7,389 nt of DNA from Acidobacteriota bacterium (GTDB taxonomy: Bacteria; Acidobacteriota; UBA890; WLXD01), in assembly GCA_022571615.1 (NCBI GenBank), contig JACZXM010000134.1:1-7389 (forward strand), given 5' to 3'. The position numbers and the translations under genes were made by a program. Positions 1-6,091 of the stretch are shown in pieces (positions within the stretch are counted from its first letter, which is position 1; every line of letters begins with the position of its first letter). Below the pieces are notes generated by a model. It saw only the letters and a list, made by a program, of their open reading frames with translations. It did not search any database and was not told the origin of the DNA.

Positions 1-907
1 GTTCCCGCCGCGACAGCTGCAATCGCTCCACTAGCTGCCAACGGGGCTTCGGATCCAGCGCCAGCGCCAGGGCCGCCAACACCAAGGTCCAGAGCTCGGC
101 CTCCGCCGGAGCCACAGAGGCCGGCGCTGGTTGCTCGTCGAGCAGCGCCGCGAGCAACTCCCGCCTGGCCTCGAGATCAGGATGCAGCGCCGCCAGCAGC
201 TCCCGGTCCGCCAGCGCCAGCGGCCCTTCGAGGGGCTCTTCCTGGAACAGTTTCTGCACCTCCCGCCGCATCCGATGGCCCGAGATGGAGTCCAGATAAT
301 GCCCTCCGACGCCCTCTTGCAGAGCACGGTCCGTGCGTTCCTCGAGCCGGTAGCCGAGTCGCACCGCAAAGCGCAGCGCACGTAGCATCCTGGTGGGATC
401 GTCCACAAAGGACTGCTCGTGCAGCAACCGAATCCATCCCCGCTGGATGTCGGCAGTTCCGTCGTACGGATCGATCAGGCGGCCGAGATCGCCGGGGTTG
501 AGCGCAACCGCGAGCGTGTTGATGGTGAAGTCACGCCGGGCCAGATCGTCCTCCAGCCGCCCCTGGCTCACCACCGGCAAATCCCCCGGCCGCGAGTACT
601 CCTCGCTGCGCGCGGTCGCGACATCGATCCGTCCGGCATCCGGCAGTTCGACCCTCGCCGTCTGGAACGTGTGGTAGTGGGTCAGCTCCCCTCCCCGGGC
701 CCGAGCCAGAGTCTGCGCCAACGCCATCCCGTCGCCGACGACGACCACGTCGACATCGTCCGACTCACGCTCGATGATCAGATCGCGAACTCTCCCCCCC
801 ACCAGATACGCTGTCTCACCGCGCTCTTCTGACAACCGTCCACAGTCCTCCAGGGCCTCCATCAGCACCGGCTCGAGCCGCTTCAACAGCCGCCGGCCGT
901 CGATCAT
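1..907 (-). CDS. cca: CCA tRNA nucleotidyltransferase / poly(A) polymerase family protein (C-terminus cut by window edge)
   Basis: This class II nucleotidyltransferase most likely adds or repairs the 3' CCA of tRNAs; some family members instead add only A's (poly(A) polymerase, pcnB), and sequence alone does not decide between them. About 302 residues are present and the frame is still open at base 1, so the C-terminus is missing. Visible motifs are the nucleotide-binding GGRVRD at residues 37-42, the metal-binding DVD at 51-53 inside DDVDVVVVGDG, RRDFTINTLA at 125-134, DPYDG at 146-150, and the base-selecting region DDPTRMLRALRFAVRLGY at 169-186 followed by HRMRREVQKL at 211-220. The helical region after this is less conserved (LLAALHPDL at 238-246 fits the family). 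The ATG overlaps the stop of the upstream xerD gene as ATGA, so it is probably the last visible gene of the murJ-dtd-xerD unit and translationally coupled. Family is certain; the exact enzyme type is less so. Confidence 0.9.
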   Translation of the reverse strand, partial: MIDGRRLLKRLEPVLMEALEDCGRLSEERGETAYLVGGRVRDLIIERESDDVDVVVVGDGMALAQTLARARGGELTHYHTFQTARVELPDAGRIDVATARSEEYSRPGDLPVVSQGRLEDDLARRDFTINTLAVALNPGDLGRLIDPYDGTADIQRGWIRLLHEQSFVDDPTRMLRALRFAVRLGYRLEERTDRALQEGVGGHYLDSISGHRMRREVQKLFQEEPLEGPLALADRELLAALHPDLEARRELLAALLDEQPAPASVAPAEAELWTLVLAALALALDPKPRWQLVERLQLSRRE

Positions 908-1809
908 CGCGCGCGCGGGTGATGCCGGTCGTACACGCTCTTGAGCCGCGCACGGTCGACGTGCGTGTAAACCTCGGTGGTAACGATGCGAGCGTGCCCG
1001 AGCATCGCCTGAACGGCGCGCAGGTCTGCGTCTCCTTCGAGCAGGTGAGTGGCGAACGAATGGCGCAGAACGTGGGGGCTGATCCGGTCGCGCGCGATGC
1101 CGGCCGCGATGCCGTACCGCTTGAGGATCTTGCCGAACCACTGCCGGCTGAGCCGTCGACCTCGCCGCGACAGGAATACCGCCTGCTCACCCGGCCGCGG
1201 GCCGAACCGGCTCCGGCCCTGCCCCAGGTACCGCTGCACCCAGTGCAGCGCCTCCTCTCCCAGCGGCACCAATCTCTGCTTGTCTCCCTTGCCGCGGCAG
1301 CGCACGAAGCCCTCCTCCAGGTCGAGGTCGCCCAACTCCAGGCCCACGAGCTCCGACACCCGCAGGCCACAGCCATACGCGACCTCGAGCATGGCACGGT
1401 CACGCAGCCCTTGAGGCTTCGCAACATCGGGCTGCTGCAACACCCGCTCGATCTCTTCTACGCTCAATGCCCTGGGCAGGCGCCGGCGCCCCTCGCGAAT
1501 CTTGAGCAACTCGGTCGGATCGCTCTCGATCCGACCCGCCGCCAGCAAGTACCGGTAGAACCCGCGGATTGCCGATACGCCGCGCGCCCGCGATCGAGCC
1601 GTCAAGCCCGCCGCCTCGAGCCATCCGAGGTACGCGCGCACCGGCTGCTGGCGTCCCGCAAGCGGATCGATGCGATGGTCCTGGCACCAGCACTCGAACC
1701 GCAGCAGCTCGGCGCGGTAGGCGCGTACCGTGCGCCCCGACAGCCCGCGCTCCACCCGCAGGTGCTCGATGTAATCGAGCAGCCATCCGCTCAGGCCCGA
1801 CTCAGGCAT
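904..1809 (-). CDS. xerD: Tyrosine site-specific recombinase, XerD/XerC type
   Basis: A Xer recombinase resolves chromosome dimers by strand exchange at the dif site near the replication terminus, usually with a partner Xer protein and FtsK. From the ATG at 1809 it has 301 residues, the usual Xer length. An N-terminal SAM-like core-binding domain (about 1-95) is followed by the catalytic domain. All active-site residues are visible (numbered from this start): R150 in GLRVSEL, K174 in RGKGDKQR, H246 and R249 in SPHVLRHSFATHL, H272 in LGHARIV, and nucleophile Y281 in YTHV. The SPHVLRH motif resembles XerD, while the end (LKSVYDRHHPRA) mixes XerD and XerC features, so the label between the two is tentative. 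An ATG at 1845 would add 12 residues, but a good ribosome-binding site (GGAGAG, 1817-1822) lies 7 bases before 1809. The start overlaps the dtd stop by 8 bases and the stop overlaps the cca start. Confidence 0.92.
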   Translation of the reverse strand: MPESGLSGWLLDYIEHLRVERGLSGRTVRAYRAELLRFECWCQDHRIDPLAGRQQPVRAYLGWLEAAGLTARSRARGVSAIRGFYRYLLAAGRIESDPTELLKIREGRRRLPRALSVEEIERVLQQPDVAKPQGLRDRAMLEVAYGCGLRVSELVGLELGDLDLEEGFVRCRGKGDKQRLVPLGEEALHWVQRYLGQGRSRFGPRPGEQAVFLSRRGRRLSRQWFGKILKRYGIAAGIARDRISPHVLRHSFATHLLEGDADLRAVQAMLGHARIVTTEVYTHVDRARLKSVYDRHHPRAR

Positions 1810-2296
1810 GCTCGCTCTCTCCAATTGACGGATCGCGCCGTCCACCGCGACGAGTCAGCCGCGAGTCCAGCAGCATCGTCACCGGCCCGTCGTTGACCAA
1901 TTCCACCTCCATCCGCGCACCGAACTCCCCGGTCTGCACCGCGGCGCCTCCCTCCCGTAGGCGAGCGGCGAGGCTCTCCAACAGCGGTTCGGCGATGTCG
2001 GGAGATAGCGCCCGGTCAAACGAGGGGCGCCGTCCCTTCCGCGTGTCGGCAGCAAGCGTGAACTGCGACACCAGCAGAATCTCGCCGCCAGTATCTAGCA
2101 GCGACCGGTTCATTCGATCTTGTTCGTCCGCGAAGACGCGCAGACGGAGCAGGCGCGATGCCAGGATCTTCACGTCGGCCGGCCCGTCTTCCCGCACGGC
2201 GCCTACCAGCACCAACGCACCCGGGCCGATGCGGGCGATCTCGCTTCCAGCGACCCGAACCGAGGCCGAGGTTACCCGCTGCAGTACGGCGATCAT
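1802..2296 (-). CDS. dtd: D-aminoacyl-tRNA deacylase (DTD)
   Basis: This cytoplasmic enzyme hydrolyses D-amino acids (and glycine mis-loaded on tRNA-Ala) from tRNAs, protecting translation from wrong-chirality residues. The 164-residue protein starts MIAVLQRVTSASV and carries both DTD signatures: SQFTL at 77-81, preceded by the usual GGEILLV strand, and NDGPVT at 135-140, the Gly-cisPro motif that excludes L-amino acids. The family is usually about 145 residues; here a charged tail of roughly 15 residues (after LLDSRL) extends the protein into the start of xerD. The ATG overlaps the murJ stop as ATGA, so translation is probably coupled to murJ. A tRNA quality-control gene next to other core genes is common and does not imply a shared pathway with murJ. 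Confidence 0.97.
   Translation of the reverse strand: MIAVLQRVTSASVRVAGSEIARIGPGALVLVGAVREDGPADVKILASRLLRLRVFADEQDRMNRSLLDTGGEILLVSQFTLAADTRKGRRPSFDRALSPDIAEPLLESLAARLREGGAAVQTGEFGARMEVELVNDGPVTMLLDSRLTRRGGRRDPSIGESEHA
1817..1822 (-). promoter_or_regulatory. Ribosome-binding site deciding the xerD start
   Basis: On the minus strand GGAGAG sits 7 bases ahead of the ATG at 1809. It lies inside the last codons of dtd. It favours the 301-residue start over the in-frame ATG at 1845. Confidence 0.7.
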
Positions 2297-3930
2297 CCGG
2301 CGTCGCTCCCGTCCGGGGGCTCGCCGGCAGAGGCGGACAGCTTGCCGGACAACACGGCTCGCAGCTCGCGCAACTCCGGCGCCCGGGCCACAGCGAGCGC
2401 CGCGACATAGGTAAGCGTCCCGACCACGATCGTCGCCACCAGACCGGCGCTCAAGAGCGCGGGAGGAACACCGAGATCACCCAACCATCGATTCGCCAGG
2501 GCCGACACGATCCATCCCATCAACGCCGCCGCCGCCGCGATGCGGCAGATCGACCGCAGGAGGGTACCGCCATCGATGCCTCCCAGCCGAACACGGAGAA
2601 TAGCCAACAGTAAGGCGGCGCTGGTGAACGCAGCGATCGAATTCGCCAGCGCGATCCCGCCGATCCCCAGCGGCCCCATCAGCATCATGCATCCGGCAAT
2701 GTTGACCACCATAGCGACCAGGGCCACCGCGACCGGGGTTCGCGTGTCGTGCAGCGCGTAAAAGCCCGGAGCTGTGATCCGTACCGCCGCCACGGCCACC
2801 AGCCCGGCGGCGTAGCCCATGAGCCCGGCCGAGGCCATCGCGGTGGAATCGGCGTCGAACGCCCCGCGCTGGAACAGCACCGCCACGATCGGCTGCCGCA
2901 GGAGGATCAGGCCCACCGCGGCCGGCAGCGTGATCGCGGTCACCTGCCGCAGCGCGAAGCTCAGTGTCCCGCGCATGGCTGCATGATCACCCGCGGCGCC
3001 CTGGCGCGACATGGCAGGCAAGACCACGGTCGCCACCGATACCGCGAACACTCCCAGCGTCAGCTCGGTGATCCGAGCCGAGTAGTACATCGCAGCCAAC
3101 GGCCCGTCCCCGAGTCGGGTGGCGAACATACGGCCGACGATAATGTTGATCTGGACGACGCCCACACCTAGCAAACGTGGGACGATCAGCCGGCCGACCT
3201 CACGCAGGCCCGGGTCGTTCCAGTCGGCAAGGAATCGAAATCGCATCCCGGCACGCCGTGCGAAGGGCACCAGGAACAGCCACTGAGCCAATCCTCCCGC
3301 GATCACCCCGGCAACAATGTAGTAGACGGAGCTCTCGGCATCGACGATCCAGGCACTGACCGCGAAGACGATGATCGAAACGTTCAGAAGCACCGGCGTG
3401 AACGCCGCCGCCGCGAAGCGCTCACGGGCGTTGAGCACTGCCATCAGTACCGCCGACAGCGAGATGAACAGCGCATAGGCGAACACCAACTGCGCCAGCC
3501 GTACCGTCAGCGCGATCTTGGCGGGATCCTGCCGAAATCCCGGATACAGCAACGGCACGATCCACGGCGCGACCAGGATGCCCACCAGCGTGAGTCCCGC
3601 GACCGCCACCAGGACCGCGGTGTGGAACCGGTCGGCGAGGCGCCATACTTCACGCTCGCCGTGCCGCCGTGCCGTGTCCGCGAACGCGGGCACGAACGCC
3701 GCCGATAGCGTGCCCTCGCTGGCCAATCTGCGGAGCATGTTGGGCAGCTCGAAAGCTGCAATCCATGCGTCGGCCACCATGGTGGTGCCGAGCAAGGCTG
3801 CCACCACCATGTCACGGGCGTATCCGAACAGCCTCGATACCAGGGTTAGCCCGCCGACCGTGCCGGCGGATCGCAGCAGGCGCCCGCTGCCGGCGACATT
3901 GGAAGGTGTTTGACGGCTACGGTCAGGCAT
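2293..3930 (-). CDS. murJ: Lipid II flippase MurJ (MviN family)
   Basis: MurJ is an inner-membrane MOP-superfamily flippase that moves lipid II, the peptidoglycan precursor, across the cytoplasmic membrane. The 545-residue protein has about 14 hydrophobic segments (roughly 22-48, 50-62, 104-128, 142-165, 178-198, 203-223, 248-268, 287-305, 331-353, 366-388, 399-420, 424-446, 459-478, 489-516). Signature stretches are SRLFGYARD (32-40), ADAW...ELPNMLRRL (53-69) and EGTLSAAFVP (72-81), which hold the conserved arginines R33, R39 and R67/R68 of the central cavity, plus LFQRGAFD (352-359) and FYALHDTRTP (390-399). The hydrophilic tail of about 25 residues makes it slightly longer than usual. The start has only a weak ribosome-binding site (CTAGG just before ATG). 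It is the first gene of the murJ-dtd-xerD-cca unit, 45 bases from the divergent rpsT start. I see no convincing own promoter in that gap; its promoter could lie inside rpsT, or transcription could read through from holA. Confidence 0.97.
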   Translation of the reverse strand: MPDRSRQTPSNVAGSGRLLRSAGTVGGLTLVSRLFGYARDMVVAALLGTTMVADAWIAAFELPNMLRRLASEGTLSAAFVPAFADTARRHGEREVWRLADRFHTAVLVAVAGLTLVGILVAPWIVPLLYPGFRQDPAKIALTVRLAQLVFAYALFISLSAVLMAVLNARERFAAAAFTPVLLNVSIIVFAVSAWIVDAESSVYYIVAGVIAGGLAQWLFLVPFARRAGMRFRFLADWNDPGLREVGRLIVPRLLGVGVVQINIIVGRMFATRLGDGPLAAMYYSARITELTLGVFAVSVATVVLPAMSRQGAAGDHAAMRGTLSFALRQVTAITLPAAVGLILLRQPIVAVLFQRGAFDADSTAMASAGLMGYAAGLVAVAAVRITAPGFYALHDTRTPVAVALVAMVVNIAGCMMLMGPLGIGGIALANSIAAFTSAALLLAILRVRLGGIDGGTLLRSICRIAAAAALMGWIVSALANRWLGDLGVPPALLSAGLVATIVVGTLTYVAALAVARAPELRELRAVLSGKLSASAGEPPDGSDAG

Positions 3931-3938
3931 CCTAGTCT
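3910..3938 (+). promoter_or_regulatory. Putative sigma-70-type promoter for rpsT
   Basis: TTGACG (3910-3915) is followed by a 17-base spacer and TAGTCT (3933-3938), matching 5 of 6 bases of the -35 and 3 of 6 of the -10 consensus (T, A and final T kept). Transcription would start near 3945, giving a leader of about 30 bases before rpsT. The -35 and most of the spacer overlap the first codons of murJ on the other strand. In GC-rich DNA a five-of-six -35 at ideal spacing is suggestive but not proof. Confidence 0.45.
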
Positions 3939-3959
3939 GGAAAGTTCGTGTGTTCGATC

Positions 3960-3965
3960 AAGGAG
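3960..3965 (+). promoter_or_regulatory. Strong ribosome-binding site of rpsT
   Basis: AAGGAG lies 10 bases before the ATG at 3976. It selects this start over the in-frame upstream ATG-like extension beginning at 3910, whose extra 22 residues have no counterpart in S20 proteins. Confidence 0.85.
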
Positions 3966-3975
3966 AGTCTTCTCA

Positions 3976-4251
3976 ATGCCCAATATCGCATCCGCGAAGA
4001 AACGCATGCGCCAGAATGAGGTCCTGCGTCTCCGCAACAGGAGTCGCCGTTCCCGCCTGCGCTCTTCGCTCCGCCAACTCGACGAGGCCATCGCGTCGGG
4101 CGATATCGATACCGTCGGTGCTTGCTGGAAGGAAGCCCAGTCCCTGCTGGACCGTACTGCGCAAAGCGGCGTGATTCATCCCAAACTTGCCGCTCGCAAG
4201 AAGGCCCGCCTGTCGCGCCGGATTCAACAGCTTACCTCGACCTCGAACTGA
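3976..4251 (+). CDS. rpsT: 30S ribosomal protein S20
   Basis: S20 binds 16S rRNA early in assembly of the small ribosomal subunit. The 91-residue protein begins MPNIASAKKRMRQNEVLR, the typical S20 opening, and continues with a very basic helical region; near the C-terminus GVIHPKLAARKKARLSRRI matches the family's conserved HKN/HPN-x-AARxKSRL stretch. The usual length is about 87 residues. It is the only plus-strand gene in the window. Its start is 45 bases from the divergent murJ start and its stop only 14 bases from the convergent holA stop, so it is a single-gene transcription unit set between two minus-strand operons. No terminator with a U-tract is visible in the 14-base gap, so transcripts from rpsT and holA probably overlap at their 3' ends. 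Confidence 0.97.
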   Translation: MPNIASAKKRMRQNEVLRLRNRSRRSRLRSSLRQLDEAIASGDIDTVGACWKEAQSLLDRTAQSGVIHPKLAARKKARLSRRIQQLTSTSN

Positions 4252-4265
4252 AGCGGGCGCATCGC

Positions 4266-5411
4266 TCACGCGGCGCAGATCTGACGACACAGCGCCTCGA
4301 GTCGGCCTCGTGCGGGTTGGAGTCTGTCCGCGCTCGGTCTGGCGTCGCGCAGCCGTTTGACGAACAGGTCGGCCTCGGCGCAGGCGACCAGGGCCGCGGT
4401 CAGATCGCCGCGCGTGCACCGGCGTGCCCGCTCCAGGATCTCCGCGCGCTGGTTCCAGCGGCCCGCCAGGGATTCGAGAACCTCCTGGCGCGAGCGGCCC
4501 GACCGCGATAGGTCGTGTGCAATCACGAGCTGCCGGGTGATCCAGGCCACCATCGGCAGCAGCCGGAGTGGGTGCTCTCCATCGTCCAGCAGTCGGTTCA
4601 GAACCCGCACCGCGGCGCCGGCGCGCCGCTTCACCAGCGCGTCGGTAAGCTCGAACACCGAGTGCTCGCGACTGCGGCCAGTAAGCCCCTCCAGCACCCG
4701 GGTGTCGATCCGACCTCCTGGCCCGACGTATAGCATCGCCTTGTCCAGCTCATGCTCCAACGCCGTGATGCTGTGACCGACCAGCTCGACCAGGTAGACC
4801 AACGCATCTGGCTCGATCGCGTGCCCCTCGGCGCTCACGGTGGCCTCGATCCAGCTGCGGACCTCACCGACTCGCTGTGGCCGCTCGCAGTCCACCACGG
4901 GACCGCACTTGGCGAGGGCCTTGTAGATCCGTGATCCGCGGTTGAGCTGGGTGGCCTCGAGCACCAGACAGCACTCCGGCACCGGGTTAGCGAGGTAGTC
5001 CAGTAGCGCAGCCGTCCGCGCTTCCAGCGACCCGGCGCCCTCAGCGTCGCGCTCCTCCTGCCCACCATCCTCGTCAGATCTGCCGGGCGACACAGCGCGG
5101 CGAGCGAACAGCCGCTCGAAACCCGACACACACAGCAGCCGACTGGGGGTCGGCCCGGTGGCCGCAAACAGAGGCAGCGATCTCGCCTCGTCGAGGATCT
5201 CCTGGAGGGGGATGCGTGCCCCATCCAAGCGCACGTACGCTCCCGGGGTAGCGTCCTCGTCAGCGCCGACGACGGCCCCCAGCAATGCCTCGAGCGCCCG
5301 GCGCCGGAGCGCAGACTCGGCACCCAGTAGCAAGTATACCGGAGCAATCACGCCCTTTCCGAGGAGAGACTGGAGCTCGGACAGCGAGATGGCAGCGCTC
5401 TTGGCCACCAC
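4266..5411 (-). CDS. holA: DNA polymerase III subunit delta
   Basis: The delta subunit is the wrench of the clamp loader that opens the beta sliding clamp during chromosome replication. The protein has 381 residues, against about 340 in most relatives. The order of conserved pieces fits HolA: PVYLLLGAES (24-33) in the N-terminal AAA-like domain, a hydrophobic LLDYLANPVPECCLVLEA stretch (136-153), LEHELDKAMLYVG (218-230), SVFELTDALVKR (251-262) and LRLLPMVAWITRQL (282-295) in the C-terminal collar domain. As usual for delta, no complete ATP-binding Walker A motif is seen. Residues about 105-129 form a charged, Gly/Glu/Asp-rich insert that accounts for part of the extra length. The start is GTG (a second GTG follows directly), with only a weak AGG ahead of it. 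The gene lies 64 bases after lptE and ends 14 bases from the stop of convergent rpsT. Confidence 0.93.
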   Translation of the reverse strand: MVAKSAAISLSELQSLLGKGVIAPVYLLLGAESALRRRALEALLGAVVGADEDATPGAYVRLDGARIPLQEILDEARSLPLFAATGPTPSRLLCVSGFERLFARRAVSPGRSDEDGGQEERDAEGAGSLEARTAALLDYLANPVPECCLVLEATQLNRGSRIYKALAKCGPVVDCERPQRVGEVRSWIEATVSAEGHAIEPDALVYLVELVGHSITALEHELDKAMLYVGPGGRIDTRVLEGLTGRSREHSVFELTDALVKRRAGAAVRVLNRLLDDGEHPLRLLPMVAWITRQLVIAHDLSRSGRSRQEVLESLAGRWNQRAEILERARRCTRGDLTAALVACAEADLFVKRLRDARPSADRLQPARGRLEALCRQICAA

Positions 5412-5475
5412 GACCTAGCAGCCCGTGCCCGGTGGGGCGTGGGCCTCCCGCCTGGCAATTGCGGGTGAGATCAAG

Positions 5476-6042
5476 CTAAAACCCCTCAAGAATGCTCGAG
5501 ACCACTGCCCGGGCGAACTCTTCCGAGATCTCGTCGATGGCGCCGACCTCGATATCCACCGCGCCCTGCGCGGTGTCAGGAAACTCGAACTGATCCTGGT
5601 ACAGGAAGGCGCTGTTGCTGAACAGCACCTTGTTGGCCACCAGGTCGGTAAACGTTACCCGCGCACGTACCGTCACCTGCCAGGTATCGGCTGCCTCCTC
5701 CCGGTTGAGCCCGATCGGACGCACGTCGAAGGCCAGGATCTCGCCCTGAAGGACGGCGTCCGCCCCACTCGTGTCGCCCACGACACGATACCTGCCGCGG
5801 GATACGAACTCGCGTGTCACCGCGTCGGTGATCCTGACCTCGAGCTCGAATCGCGGCGTGCTGTTTGTGAACGTCGGAATCGCCACGACACGAATATAGT
5901 CGGGCAGAAAATCTCCTTGTCCGACCAATGTGTATCCGCACGAGGTCGATCCCGACAGTATCAGGAGCGCCGCCGCTAGCATTCCGTGGTGGCCTGCTAA
6001 CCCTCGACCACCCGATATCTGGTTGCCCCTCCCCTGCAGCAT
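5476..6042 (-). CDS. lptE: LptE-like LPS-assembly outer-membrane lipoprotein
   Basis: LptE plugs the LptD barrel in the outer membrane and helps place lipopolysaccharide on the cell surface. The reading frame encodes 188 residues. A lipoprotein signal is visible: the hydrophobic run MLAAALLILSGSTSC leads to Cys35, followed by GYTL, and CGY after the lipobox is typical of LptE. The lipobox is imperfect (S-T-S-C instead of L-x-G/A-C). The mature part contains VVAIPTFTNSTPRFELEV, then DAVTREFVSRGRYRVV, a pattern of LptE proteins outside Proteobacteria. The start is open: ATG at 6042 has GGAAAGG close upstream but gives a 20-residue N-region; ATG at 5982 gives a tidier 168-residue lipoprotein, but the only purine-rich sequence near it (ACGGA) touches the start codon, so its ribosome-binding site is poor. 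It follows leuS closely and precedes holA by 64 bases, probably in one transcript. Confidence 0.88.
   Translation of the reverse strand: MLQGRGNQISGGRGLAGHHGMLAAALLILSGSTSCGYTLVGQGDFLPDYIRVVAIPTFTNSTPRFELEVRITDAVTREFVSRGRYRVVGDTSGADAVLQGEILAFDVRPIGLNREEAADTWQVTVRARVTFTDLVANKVLFSNSAFLYQDQFEFPDTAQGAVDIEVGAIDEISEEFARAVVSSILEGF
5973..6000 (-). repeat. 28-base repeat, copy 2 (over an lptE start codon)
   Basis: On the minus strand this 28-base block begins TTAGCAGGCCAC and ends TGCTAGCGG. It matches copy 1 at 6064-6091 at 25 of 28 positions. Its palindrome is damaged: the outer TAGCA/TGCTA pair remains, with two mismatches inside. Two of the three substitutions turn CCTG of copy 1 into AATG, which is the candidate lptE start at 5982. 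Confidence 0.75.
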
Positions 6043-6063
6043 CGCCTTTCCGGTTCCCGTCGC

Positions 6064-6091
6064 CCGCTAGCAGGCCGTCGTGGCCTGCTAA
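6064..6091 (-). repeat. 28-base repeat, copy 1 (palindromic, at the leuS stop)
   Basis: Minus-strand block beginning TTAGCAGGCCAC and ending TGCTAGCGG, 91 bases from copy 2. The flanks of the two copies are not alike, so this is a short repeated unit and not one end of a long duplication. The TAG stop of frame-corrected leuS (6088-6090) lies inside it. Confidence 0.75.
6068..6090 (-). terminator. Perfect 9-bp hairpin after leuS (possible terminator or mRNA-stabilising stem)
   Basis: TAGCAGGCC (6082-6090) pairs perfectly with GGCCTGCTA (6068-6076) around a 5-base loop ACGAC on the minus strand. It begins at the leuS stop codon. No run of U follows (GCGGGCGACGGG does), so it is not a standard intrinsic terminator; it could attenuate read-through into lptE, protect the leuS 3' end, or be a REP-like element. 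Confidence 0.4.

Noticed and set aside
31..437. Several minus- and plus-strand frames opposite or alongside the start of the window, and a suspected frameshift in cca
   Set aside because: On careful re-reading, the GGGG run at about 438-441 keeps the cca frame intact (CAG CGG GGA TGG), and the CCA-enzyme frame is continuous from 907 to base 1. The other frames are shadows.
1764..1780. Short 7-base inverted repeat GCTCGAT / ATCGAGC in the xerD N-terminal codons
   Set aside because: It is short, lies within coding sequence, and such matches are expected by chance in GC-rich DNA.
919..1896. A 325-codon open frame on the plus strand opposite xerD and dtd
   Set aside because: It has no recognisable motif and its product is rich in Arg, Ala, Pro and Gln, as expected from reading a GC-rich gene backwards. 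The minus-strand recombinase with all active-site residues explains the region.
3779..3810. Inverted repeat of 9 bases (ATGGTGGTG / CACCACCAT) inside murJ
   Set aside because: It arises from codons for Met-Val-Val and Gly-Thr-Thr-Met-Val in a conserved part of MurJ, so coding constraint explains it.
4252..4265. Possible bidirectional terminator between rpsT and holA
   Set aside because: The gap is only 14 bases and I found no stable stem followed by a T-run on either strand.
5412..5475. Possible terminator or promoter between lptE and holA
   Set aside because: Only a 5-bp CCCGC/GCGGG stem without a U-tract and no paired -35/-10 elements were found; this looks like a simple intra-operon gap.
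5973..6091. Whether the 28-base repeat could be a dif site for the nearby Xer recombinase, since dif sites are also 28 bases
   Set aside because: The sequence does not resemble the conserved dif arms or the AT-rich centre, and the equal length is most likely coincidence.
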